Positions 1-10,297 of a stretch of 64,000 bases of DNA are shown here, one piece after another. The position numbers and the translations under genes are program-made. Numbering within the stretch: position 1 is the stretch's first letter; every line of letters begins with the position of its first letter. The notes beneath the pieces were generated by a model. The model was given only the letters and a program-made list of their open reading frames with translations, was not told the DNA's origin and ran no database searches. The stretch spans positions 4,092,001-4,156,000 of the forward strand of contig NC_035790.1 of NCBI RefSeq assembly GCF_001653235.2, given 5' to 3'. Origin of the DNA: Pochonia chlamydosporia 170. Lineage: Eukaryota > Ascomycota > Sordariomycetes > Hypocreales > Clavicipitaceae.

Positions 1-228
1 GGACTGCCAACTGATATTCCCCCCTCCATTATAGACTCTATACAGCCTATGTTTGCCGCCGCTCACATTTTGGAGCGGCAAATTTATATGCGTCTTCTGT
101 ATGTTTTGGTTGACCAGTGACATAGAGCACATCTAGCCATATCCATCTATGAAATTTCGTCCATATTCGCTAATTCGTTCGACCTGTGCTGTAATTCCAA
201 GGGGAGGTGTCTATTCCGTCCGTGAACG

Positions 229-1305
229 TTACCGTAAAGGAGTAGCAGTCGCACTGCCAGTCTCTTCACGTCCACTGCCCCCATTCCCAATCCTCTTCTT
301 CTTTTTCTTTTTCCGAGGCACAACCGCTGGCTTGGCGCCGTAGTTACCCAGTGCCAGTTTCGTCCCACACGTCAAGCATTCCGCATTTTCTGGCAGTTCA
401 CAAAATATACTCAAACAAATGGAGCATACAAACCCGGTGTCGACCACCTTTCCGTGGCAGAAGCACGCGGCGCGAAAGTCTACAGTGTCGTGCGTCGGCG
501 TGATTAGGGACTGGCGAGCTTCCGTGTCTGCTATGAGACCAAACATGAGGTAGGTGAGGAGACCCTTGGGGTTTGCGGCCACGAGAAAGGTGCCGTTGGT
601 GTTGAAGCATGCTTGTTGGAGGAAGGTGGAGTCGCCTGAGAGGGAGAGCGTGTCGATGGCTACTTGGGCGTGGGCGGCGGCAAATACAGCGTTCATGGTA
701 GGGATGTATTGGGATGGTTCTGAGTCGGATACGGAAATGACGAGGATGCGACCTTTCATGGGGGGTGCGACGTTGGCGCTTGGCTGGGTTACCTCTGCCA
801 AGTTTCCGGATGGGCCCTTCAATGCCTGGGAAGCTTTGTTGATGTGGCATAGTGCCAGTGTTAGGGCACCGGACAATTGTGTGGTGGTTGCCTCGAGGTC
901 CTGCTCTGTGGTTTCGTTGATGAGCTTCTGCATGGAAGTTAGGACGGCGGTTTCGATCTGCGCAAATTGCGGGTACTTGTTGGCCGAGTTTCGCGATACG
1001 TCACTGGGTGCGTCGTTCATTTGCACATCGCCCGAGGTGTCCTTGCGTGATATTTGCGGAGGAGTGGGATAGAGCCATGCTGCGCGATTCACGTGGGCGG
1101 CTATAACGGCGACTTGGTTGACATTGCTGAAGGCCAGGTGGGCATTGACGAAGACGAGGATGTTGGCGATGGCTTTTGCCAGGGGGAGGGAGTCGTTTAG
1201 TGCGGCCCAGGCACGGGGATTGGTGTCGATGACGATGGAGAGGAGGGAGGGTGTTTCTTCGGCGGTGGTGACCTCGTAGTGCTCTGAGACGTCGACGGCG
1301 TCCAT
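229..1305 (-). CDS. TFB4: TFIIH core subunit Tfb4 (p34)
   Basis: Single-exon gene of 358 aa. Tfb4 is a subunit of the TFIIH core, which opens DNA in transcription initiation and in nucleotide excision repair in the nucleus. Residues about 20-265 form the von Willebrand A-like domain typical of Tfb4/p34, with conserved segments such as SLLSIVIDTNPRAWAAL and ILVFVNAHLAFSN near the N-terminus and GRILVISVSDSEPSQYIP in the middle. The C-terminal part has a cysteine-rich zinc-binding module (CFC, CSIC, CLTC pattern, about residues 283-316) followed by a lysine run. The length fits the family. The ATG follows directly on an open 5' region and the protein start matches the family, so I see no need for an upstream exon. 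It is divergent from the CRO1-like gene, with about 1.4 kb between them. Confidence 0.93.
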   Translation of the reverse strand: MDAVDVSEHYEVTTAEETPSLLSIVIDTNPRAWAALNDSLPLAKAIANILVFVNAHLAFSNVNQVAVIAAHVNRAAWLYPTPPQISRKDTSGDVQMNDAPSDVSRNSANKYPQFAQIETAVLTSMQKLINETTEQDLEATTTQLSGALTLALCHINKASQALKGPSGNLAEVTQPSANVAPPMKGRILVISVSDSEPSQYIPTMNAVFAAAHAQVAIDTLSLSGDSTFLQQACFNTNGTFLVAANPKGLLTYLMFGLIADTEARQSLITPTHDTVDFRAACFCHGKVVDTGFVCSICLSIFCELPENAECLTCGTKLALGNYGAKPAVVPRKKKKKKRIGNGGSGREETGSATATPLR

Positions 1306-2689
1306 GGTGGACTGGGAGCTATGCCGTCGAAGGCAGCTACGAGGCCAAGCTCAGAGGTGGGAATATTCGGGAGGTTTTTCTCTGTAGGGGTGTTGGTGAA
1401 GTATTTAAGAGCTGTAGTAATCGCGATGTGGTGTTGTAGTGTGCGTGAATCGATGTGAGGTGGTGGATGGATGTGAAGATTTGGTTCGTGTTACAGGTGT
1501 ATTGGAAATTCGTGGAGGAGGTTATATATTGACTTTGTCGATTGGCTCTGTTGCTGGTGTAAAAGAACAAGATTAAAGCGAGTTATGTGCGTAGGATGGA
1601 ATGTTGGTGGTTGAGTGTTGTTGGTATATTCACAAATGTTTGGATGGTAGGCCGTGTGCAGAGATCGACGAAACCAATTCGTCACTTTCAGCAGGTCAAA
1701 TTGCTGCCAGTCAAATCAAGCAGACAAATTGAACGGCTGACTACTGCTGGCTGGCCACCTGAAGCGTGGCGGTTTAGTGCATCCACACGTGACTGTGGCT
1801 TGGATACAGTGGCTGTAGGTGCCAACTTGGGCGCCAGTCAACTGGCTGACAGTTGCGTGTGTGGTGTGATGCCCAGGTCTGCCGTCTGTGTCTGGCCTGG
1901 TAGGACAGCATCTCAGTGATTGAGATCAATTGATGTCATTGGTGGGCAACAATCTCTCAAGTGCTCCCTATCATTCATCACAACAAGTTCATGCATGATG
2001 CTGCTTTCAATCTAACCATATCAGTTTCTTACTGCTTTATCGCCCATCGTCTATCATACACGGCAAGCATCATGCCAAGTGCTTGAATGAGGGGCAGCTC
2101 CAGAATCCAGAGTCCAGACATGCCGAGCTCCTTGTCCTTCTCCTGCTCAAACAAAAGCTCACGCCCCATTCCGTCATGACGAACCAGAAGACGCCTTAAA
2201 AGCACCAAAGTGGGCAGCCAACACGTCAAAGTGGAGAAACTTGGACGAGACGTTTTAGTTTTGGGGATAATCTACTTCGTTCGACTTGTCTGGTGTGCTC
2301 CGGCTCATGATCCCCTGGAGCTTGAGCTAGCTTTGTATTTTTGCTGCTTTGCATCTAGAGCTAGCTTGCTGGGTAGACTCGTGGTTTGGCTGCTCTAGGA
2401 AAGCTTGAACTGGCTTTGTGAGTACATGGTTTACAACTTTGCACAAACACCCATCCCATCTACGTCGACGCAAACCTTGAACCCTACATACTTTATAACT
2501 CAAAAGCCAACACTTCTTATTTTTATCCTCTCTGCCTCACACTACCAACACCATCTGGCTTCTTTTATTTCATTCAAAAGCCTCATCGCCTCCTCAGCTC
2601 ACTCACAGTATTGGCGTCGACATTTTCCAACATATCAATCCTTACGTCACTCTGTCGTGGTCGTGTTCGAGACATCGCACGCTGCAACA
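1306..2689. other. Divergent intergenic region TFB4 / CRO1-like
   Basis: About 1.4 kb between the two divergent starts. It presumably holds both promoters and 5' leaders. A CACGTG core occurs near 1785. Pyrimidine-rich sequence before 2690 looks like a fungal 5' leader. The open frames here (for example a 78-codon one overlapping the TFB4 leader) show no recognisable protein character. No RNA gene was seen. Confidence 0.5.
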
Positions 2690-4878
2690 ATGACCGAGAC
2701 ACTGCAGGGTTCGGCACCGGCCGCAACTCTAGAGGACCAGACTCTTTTGGTCTTTGCTCGTCTGATGGAAGGCGGGCAAGAAGATGAGGCGACGTGCAGA
2801 GAATTGGACCAGCTGACGAAGCTGTTAAACGACGACGCTGAATGCCAACAGAAGGACAAGGAATACAAAACCATATGCAATGTCGTCGACGGCGATTGCG
2901 TCGACACAGTCTTATGTTATCTCGACATGCGCCAGCCTGACATTGTTCGGGGTCATGCCACTCTCACAACCTCCGCATATCTCAAGGCAGCTGGAGACGA
3001 TGGTTCTAAGAAACTGTCCGAATTCTTCTTCGAGCGCGTTAAGAGAGGCACTTACGACGACTACATTGTAGCCTTTTGTGTGGCCTCGGCCACATTTCCC
3101 ATCGTTCCCGACCTGACCGCACAGTTGTTCTTGAGCGAAGGCTTCTTAAGCACCCTCGGCCCTCTTATGAGGAGGGAATGGAAGAGCCGCAAAGTTGAGA
3201 CGGCGTGCCTGGAGATGCTCAACGCAGCCTGCATGAACGCAGTGTGCCGTGAAGCCGTTCAAAAGTATTGCGTTGAGTGGCTGGAGGAAGTGGTTGACCA
3301 GGACCCTACAGGCTCGACGGATGGTCCGAATGGAGACCCCAAGGTGCAAGGTGAAGGGGGCTCTATTTCCATGAGACGACATTCAGAGCAAGTTCAGCAC
3401 TTGGCGGCTGTTATTTTGGCCAAGCTGAGAGTGAGTTTGCCAACCCGGGCCCCGCCCTGAACCTCTGGACCTTTTGATTTTCCTGCTGAAGGATAATGTT
3501 AACCCAAGACTGACATAGCCTGAAGGCAGTTCCTTCTAAGCCATCAGTCAGCGATCCCAACAAACCAAGGATCGAGCCAGCGGTAACCAGCATCGAGGAT
3601 TTGTCGGGTATTTTCACAAAAATGATACTCCGAGACGGAGATCATGGCAAACATTCCATCGAGGGTCTTGCCTATGCCTCTTTGCAGCCCAAGGTAAAAG
3701 AGAGCATCATCAGCAACGAGGCTCTGCTCAAGAAACTCGTCCAGACTCTCACAGAGGCGCAACCAAGATCGCCAACCACATACGGAGCCCTCAGCATATT
3801 CGTCAATTTGACGCGATACAGACCAGCATTATCAGAAGAAGAAAAGAAAATGAGTCAATTAAAGGCCTACGCCGATGCTGCGGGCAAGCTCGCCGGACCA
3901 GAACCCCTAGACGATGACGACCACGTCGCGAACCGTTGTCAGGCCGTTTTCAAAGTTGGCCTTATTCCCGTCCTCGTCACACACAGCAAAAACGGATCCC
4001 CCGCATCATTAAGTCTCATCATTTCCATTATAAACTCCATCGCAGTTACAAAATCGTTACGAGGACCGCTCGCGCAACAGGGAGCGGTCAAACTTCTTCT
4101 CGTCGGATGGGCTACTATCCCTGACACGGACGAGGTGCACCGGCGGACGGCAGCACAAGCACTCGCCCGAATTCTAATCAGCACCAACCCTGCGTTGGTA
4201 TTTGGCGGGAACCGCTCGAATCCAATCAACGCTGCTATCCGGCCGTTGGTTTCTATTCTTCCCCCCGACCCCGCCGCCGAGACAAGAGATCTTCTACCTA
4301 CGTTTGAGGCGCTCATGGCGTTGACGAATCTCGCTTCTTTGGAGGATGGCGATACGCGAAGCACGATTATTCGTATGGCGTGGCCGCATATCGAAGAGCA
4401 GCTGTTATCGTCGAATAACCTCGTTTCTAAAGCCGCTGTGGAACTTGTCTGTAATTTAATGCAGGCTCCTGAGGGGATTGCCCTGTATGCAGATGGCAGC
4501 CCGCAATCACGGAATCGTCTACACATCCTGTTGGCACTGGCTGATGCTGAGGATAAAGGAACGCGGAGTGCTGCCGGTGGAGCACTGGCTTCTCTTACAG
4601 GGTTCGAGGCTGTTGTGCGGTATGTGGTTCAACGTGACAAGGGCGTCAAGGTTATACTGGGGATGTGCAATGATCCCGATGAAGGGCTGAGGCATCGTGG
4701 CGTCGTGACCGTGTGTAATTTGATCCTGGCGGATGGAGAGGCAGGGCAGCTGGCGAGGGATAAGGTGAAGAGTGAGAATGGCGTCGAGGTGTTGAAGGAG
4801 TGTTTGAAGCAGAGCCGGCGGCCGGAGGTGTTGCAGATTGCGGTGGAGGCGCTGAAGGTCTTGTTGGATCAGAAGTGA
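2690..4878 (+). CDS. CRO1: UCS-domain myosin co-chaperone, CRO1/She4/UNC-45 family
   Basis: Two exons, 2690-3430 and 3541-4878, give 692 aa. Proteins of the CRO1/She4/UNC-45 family are ARM-repeat cochaperones that fold or stabilise the myosin motor, and in fungi affect actin organisation, septation and syncytial growth. The sequence is a long alpha-helical ARM-like solenoid (for example LMALTNLASLEDGD, AVELVCNLMQAPEG, SAAGGALASLTGFEAVVRYV, VTVCNLILADGEAGQ), which is the UCS signature. The length is close to Podospora CRO1. The start is the first ATG (context CAACAATGA) that gives MTETLQGSAPAATLEDQ; the frame stays open upstream but has no plausible protein there. The intron has donor GTGAGT. 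The acceptor at 3539-3540 is the only nearby AG that keeps frame, and a CTGAC branch site lies near 3509. Confidence 0.9.
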
Positions 4879-5001
4879 TGCATTCGTTATGAGGGGGCAT
4901 ACGGGAGGTCAAACGTGCATACTCTGCTTTTTTTCTATAATTAACATGATAGGCTAGCAGCATGGGATATCCAACCAAATGCAACAATGTTACTTGAATA
5001 T

Positions 5002-6816
5002 CTATGAATCTTGTTCCGCGCCATTATTTTCCACGGCAGATGTTTCGCATCTATTCAAGATTGCCACCCCCTCAACATGTCCCGTTTGTGGGAAGAAATC
5101 GAATCCCACCAGGCTCTCAATGTCATACTGGGCACCTTCACCTTCCCCTCTAACCAGGACGCCTACATCTCGCGCTTGGGTGTGAACATTACAGCTCACG
5201 TACAAGATTCTCTTTGGTCCAAATCTCCTCAACTGTCCTAGGAAATCGGCATCGCAGCCCTTTCGCGGGGGATCCAAGACGACGACCGTCTCGTCGGCGG
5301 GATAGGACACACTCTTAAAGAGTTCATTTGCGTCGGCGGCGATGAATTTGCATCGATCCTCGCCGAGGCCGTTGAGCGAAGCGTTCTTGCGGGCTGATGC
5401 GATGGAATCGGCGGCAATATCAATGCCCGTCGAGTGCTGGAACACAGAAGAGAGGGTGATGGTGAAGAGGCCGGAGCCGGAGTAGGCGTCGATGAGGTAC
5501 TTGATAGGGCTATTTGATGGCGGCGGGAGGATACGCTCGCGGACGTAGGCGGTGAATTTGGGAAGGATAGAGTTGTTGTTTTGGAAGAATGAGCCGGCGG
5601 GGTTGGTGAAGGTGTAGTTGTCGATATATTCGGTAGTGGTGGCTTTGGAGTCTGTCTCACAGGACTTGATGTCGATGAAGTTGTCGCCTTCAGTGCGAGC
5701 AGTGTGAGGAGGCAGCTGGTCTTGCTGCGGTGCTTGCTCCTCCTCGCCTTGGGGGTTCTTGGCATACCGGCGAGTGTTTTCACGGAGCAGGATAGTTGCA
5801 CCGCGGTGATAATTTGGGAACTCCTTTTGCATGCGCTCCCGTTCGCGAGCCATGCCTAATCTCACTGCCGAGGTTCCAATAGGACAGTCTTCAATGTCGA
5901 GAACCTTGCGTTTGCCCTTTTGCATGAATCCTATGTCGGGACAAGACTCGAACGACACCTTGGGGGCCTTTCTCTTGCTCGGCCTGAAACCTGGTGGTCC
6001 GTCAAAGTGTGGCGTGAGCTTGGTGCGGTAGCCGTACTGCAGCGGACTTCCTATGGTATCCTGAATGGTAGGAACGAGTTCAGCCGGCAGATTTGAAAAG
6101 TTGCGGTACGCCTTGTCAAGCACCCTCTTTTTCAGCTTGAGCTGCTCTGAGTAGTCCAACATCTGAAACTGGCAGCCACCGCAGGAAGAAAAGTACTTGC
6201 ATTGAATGCGAGCGTCGTCGCGCAAGGGTGAAGGCTTGATGATGGAAACGAAGTCTGCCACTGTCTGATGCTCTCGCCGAATGTGGCGGAAGACCTTGAC
6301 TTTGGCAATATCTCCTGGCACGGTGAATGGGACAATATAGACCTGGTTTGAGCCGGATCGCATGGCAAGACCGTCGCCCGTGGAGGAGAGCTCAAGCACC
6401 TCAACTTCTGTCTCGGTGCCTTCTTCAGGTAAAGATTCGCTTTCTTGTGCTGTGTCGTTTGAGTCTTCAGATTCTAGATTGTATCCTTTTGATGCCAGTA
6501 GTGCCTCAATGTCATGTCGAAGGACGTCCTCTGATGAACCCTCGTTGATATTCTTTTCCCGCTTGGTCTTCTTTTGCTTCCATGGCTTGGCGTTGCGGTT
6601 GTTGTTGTTGTTGCCATTGTGAGGCCGTTTTGGCCGACCTTGTCCATTTTGAACTTGAGATGAGAGTCTGCTCTCTGCGACTGGAGCAGATGTTGCAGTG
6701 GCCGCAGGGGCAGCCGCTTGTGTTGATGCCATGATTGAAAATGTGCGAATAGGAGTGTGAGTTGGTGATGGCTTGATGAGACGCAGTGAGAGACGTCCCC
6801 AGGCTCGCATCTGCAA
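5002..6816 (-). CDS. TRM2: tRNA (uracil-5-)-methyltransferase Trm2
   Basis: Single exon, 604 aa. The enzyme uses S-adenosylmethionine to methylate U54 of tRNA to m5U (ribothymidine). A TRAM-like segment lies at about residues 145-195. Next comes the cysteine set C206-x5-C212-x2-C215 with a partner at C292, which matches the 4Fe-4S ligands of the RumA/RlmD branch. The SAM-binding motif is YLIDAYSGSGLFTI, followed by LDPPRKGCD and the catalytic cysteine in LYVSCNVHTQARD (about Cys542). Two in-frame starts exist: M1 at 6816 opens an Arg-rich leader typical of mitochondrial presequences, and M29 at 6732 would give a cytosolic or nuclear form. The region after the leader is low complexity (poly-Asn, Lys-rich). 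The gene converges on the CRO1-like gene, with only about 120 bp between stops. Confidence 0.93.
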   Translation of the reverse strand: MQMRAWGRLSLRLIKPSPTHTPIRTFSIMASTQAAAPAATATSAPVAESRLSSQVQNGQGRPKRPHNGNNNNNRNAKPWKQKKTKREKNINEGSSEDVLRHDIEALLASKGYNLESEDSNDTAQESESLPEEGTETEVEVLELSSTGDGLAMRSGSNQVYIVPFTVPGDIAKVKVFRHIRREHQTVADFVSIIKPSPLRDDARIQCKYFSSCGGCQFQMLDYSEQLKLKKRVLDKAYRNFSNLPAELVPTIQDTIGSPLQYGYRTKLTPHFDGPPGFRPSKRKAPKVSFESCPDIGFMQKGKRKVLDIEDCPIGTSAVRLGMARERERMQKEFPNYHRGATILLRENTRRYAKNPQGEEEQAPQQDQLPPHTARTEGDNFIDIKSCETDSKATTTEYIDNYTFTNPAGSFFQNNNSILPKFTAYVRERILPPPSNSPIKYLIDAYSGSGLFTITLSSVFQHSTGIDIAADSIASARKNASLNGLGEDRCKFIAADANELFKSVSYPADETVVVLDPPRKGCDADFLGQLRRFGPKRILYVSCNVHTQARDVGVLVRGEGEGAQYDIESLVGFDFFPQTGHVEGVAILNRCETSAVENNGAEQDS

Positions 6817-7850
6817 TTTTCTGAAGATGTGTCCTCAGTGGGGATATTGAGTGATTGGTAGGCGTAATTTAAATATAAAGCAATTAGCGATTAATAAGTC
6901 GACGCATTGTTTGTCAAATCTTGACTGATATCAGTGTAAAGCTGTTGTTTTGTTGCTAGCAGCAGAAAAGAAAAAAAAGTTGCCAGCCAATCGAGTTGCT
7001 TACCAGGTCCCGAAACTGGGGAGCTGCTATTGGCCCGCGCATTCGACGGAGTTGCCTCTGGGCGGAAGGACCGACCCAGGCACTTTGTCAAGGACCCATA
7101 AAAACAGGCGTGGACTTGGACCGTTCACCTTCCGTAACTTCCAAGGACAGTATCATCAACAAAAAACAAAAATCGTCAACTTGGAAGTTTACAGAGTAAC
7201 TTGGTTACACAAACTCACCAGGTGGTCCAAGGTCAGAATTAAGATGGGGCAGGTGATGGGAGACCGATGGGGTGGATGACCGGCGGCCTTTGGGAATATT
7301 GTGCCCGCGTGATGCACGCCATGGTTACCAAGGTTGAATAATCAATCCCAAGACCCCTTGTATAGTATCCTGGTCCCGGTATGAATGTCCAGGTTGGTGG
7401 AAACTGGTGTCCATTGTGGTGTCCAGTCTTGGTGTCCATCTCTCTATCTCGCCAGTCTCCGTTCCCGACAGTCCGGCCGCCGATGCCGCACCGGACCTGC
7501 TTGTACGAGGACCCGCTCCTGGACCTGCCCGTTCTGCTACTGTCATTGTCACCAGTGACCACTGACCACCCTTGGAAACAGACTAGACTAGCATGGCACT
7601 GCTCATAACCTGACTCGACGGAGCATACACCAACACTTGGTTTTTGATTTGTAACTATTTCTACCATGGAGTTCAGGGGATTTAGATAATACTTGGCGCA
7701 GTCGAGATATTTGGCATCATCTTTCCGACCATTCTTCTTCTCTTTTTCTTTGGTGTCTCTTCATTGGTTTGCAACTTAGACCCGGTGTTGACTATCGTGG
7801 AGATTACTGCGACTGGCCGAGTTTTCCGCGCTGTTTGACTTGACGACATT
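6817..7850. other. Divergent intergenic region TRM2 / GGT
   Basis: About 1.0 kb between divergent starts, presumed to contain both promoters. It has an A-rich run near 6966-6978 and AT-rich sequence directly before the TRM2 start. Several overlapping open frames on both strands between 7240 and 7670 are composition artefacts with no recognisable protein. No RNA gene was seen. Confidence 0.5.
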
Positions 7851-10037
7851 ATGAGTGAGTGCATTCAGAATCATGGCATTTCAACAAGTTTAACTCGCTC
7901 ACGAACTTTTTTGCAGGGTCTTTACCACAGCATGTTGTGACGCTCCTGGTTGCCTTACTTGGCAACACTGGTTTCACCAGCGCTGCTGTCTTACCTGCAG
8001 CCTTCTTTGAGCCAATCGCCAAGGGATCTGTCGGTGCCGTCGCCAGCGAGAGTATAGAATGCAGTACCATAGGTAGAGATTTATTGGCTCGAGGTGTATG
8101 GCATCACATCCTGTACTCGAAATTTAGGCGTCCACTTTCCACTGACTTTTTTGCGATAACTAGGGCAATGCTGCAGATGCTTTGGTGGGAACAACGTTTT
8201 GCGTTGGCGTCATTGGCATGTACCACTCTGGTATTGGCGGAGGCGGATTTGCAATGATTCGCGACGACAAGGGTAATTATGAAGCGGTTGACTTTAGAGA
8301 AGCGGCTCCCGCAGCAGGCCATGAAAATATGTATCAGGGCAACGTTCCTGGAAGTATATATGGCGGTTTGGCTGTGGGCGTGCCAAGTGAGGTTCTTGGG
8401 TTGGAGTACATTCACAAGAAATACGGAGTAAGCTGTGTTTGTTCATTTGACGGAATATCTCACTAACTCTTATGTAGTCACTGCCGTGGAAGACGGTGAT
8501 GCAAGGTGCCATCCACGTCGCTCGTCATGGCTTCAGAGGTTTGTCAAGTCAACGACTCAATCACCGAGTACTATACTTGAGCGTTTTAATACTGACTCTC
8601 CTGACCTTCAAGTGTCAACCGATTTGATACGGTATATTGAACGAGCAGTCCATGGGAAACGCAACTTTTTGGTGGAAGACCCAATCTGGGCTGAAGACTT
8701 TGCTCCCAACGGTCGGTAACTCAACTATTGTCACATGCACAGCTGGACTGATAAGAGCTACAGGAACTCTGATTCAGGTCGGCGATACCATGACGAGAAA
8801 GCGCTATGCCAAGTAACCACTGCCCTGTCCGCTTCACCAGACACCATATTAACCCACTCACGCAGTTCCCTAGAAAAGATTGCGAATGAGGGCTCCAAAG
8901 TCTTTTACACCGGAGACCTCGGTGCGTCATACTCACCAACATCCCATCCAGACGCTTCACACACTAACCCAACGTAGCCGAAACACTCGTAAAGTACATC
9001 CAACAAACAAACGGCAGCCTCACACTGTCCGACTTTGCAAACTACAAAGTCATAAGCCGGCCCGTCAAAAACATCACATACCGCGGCTTCAACCTATACA
9101 CCATTGGCGCCCCAGCCGGCGGCTCCATATCCTTCAATATTCTCAAAGTCATGGAACAGTACGACCTAGCGGACAGGGAGGACGTCAACCTCACTTCCCA
9201 CCGCTTCGCGGAAGCCATGCGCTTCGGTTACGGAGCACGCGCTGAACTCGGCGATCCGGACTTCGTACCGGGCATGGACAAGTACGAAGCTAGACTACTA
9301 GACGAGCTTCATGCCAGGCAGACGAAGGAGCATATCTCAGATAACCACACGCTTCCTGTGGGGGATTACGACCCCAATGGCATAGCACTCCCCGAGAGTC
9401 ATGGGACGTCGCACATCGTCACGGCTGACCAGTCCGGCATGGCAACGTCGCTCACCACAACTGTGAACCTGTTATTCGGTGCGCAAATCATGGAGCCATC
9501 TTCTGGTATTATCCTGTACGTTGTACCTCCTTACAATCAACGATATCCAAACTAACGTAACCACACAACAGGAACAATGAAATGAATGACTTTTCCATCC
9601 CGGGCGTCCCCAACGAATTCGGCTTCCAGCCCTCCGTCGCCAATTTCATCCGCCCCGGCAAACGGCCCCTATCTAGCGTAACACCCGTCATTGCCTCCTT
9701 TCCCGACGGACAGCTCTTTGCTACGGTCGGCGCAGCGGGCGGTTCTCGAATCATTTCATCTACCACGCTTGCGCTGTGGCATACGATTGAGCATGATATG
9801 ACTATGAGGGAGGCGCTTCGTGAGCCACGTTTCCACGATCAAGTCATGCCGAATACGCTTCTTCTCGAGTATGAATTTGATAATCGGACGGCGGCAGGAC
9901 TAATGGAGAGGAAGCACAATGTTACGTGGGTGAGCCCTGGGTTGAGTGCCGTGCAGGGAATTATGAGGCTGGAGGGTGGGTTGTTTGAGGCGGCGAGTGA
10001 GCCTAGACAGAAGAACAGTGGGGGATTGGCCATATAG
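7851..10037 (+). CDS. Gamma-glutamyltranspeptidase (secreted or vacuolar)
   Basis: Nine coding exons: 7851-7854, 7917-8095, 8164-8427, 8478-8538, 8613-8711, 8764-8812, 8866-8921, 8978-9515, 9572-10037; 571 aa. The enzyme cleaves the gamma-glutamyl bond of glutathione and transfers or hydrolyses it. The first coding exon is only ATGA; splicing yields MRSLPQHVVTLLVALL, a clean signal peptide. Conserved family blocks follow: ASESIECSTIGRDLLARG with GNAADA, GMYHSGIGGGGFAMIRDD, and the autoprocessing site HGTSH, whose Thr (about residue 381) should be the nucleophile of the small subunit. The C-terminal part contains NNEMNDFSIPG and a Gly-Gly-Ser oxyanion-type loop. All introns are GT-AG and 50-74 nt, and every junction restores family sequence. 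The donor at 8712 (GTCGGT) is the weakest. The length matches eukaryotic GGTs. Confidence 0.92.
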
Positions 10038-10297
10038 AGATGATGACTTGTATATATGCATTGCGAGATAATGGCAACTTTTTATGACTGACGCTATTTG
10101 TGTATTATTCTCAGGGTAGTATTACGTCTATATACGAAGATGGTTTTATTGCCATGCACAAAAGCTCCCCTGACTGTTTCCCTGCTCGTCCCTCAGCAAC
10201 CTGACATGTCTAGGAAAATATAAGGAACACCAAATGCACTGAAAAAGGGGTATCTCCAGGTCTATATCTCTCTCAATCGGACATTACAAATCCTTTC

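Noticed and set aside
2405..2689. N-terminal extension of the CRO1-like frame
   Set aside because: The frame is open, but its translation is Ser/Thr/His-rich leader sequence, and the family protein starts at the ATG at 2690 in a good context.
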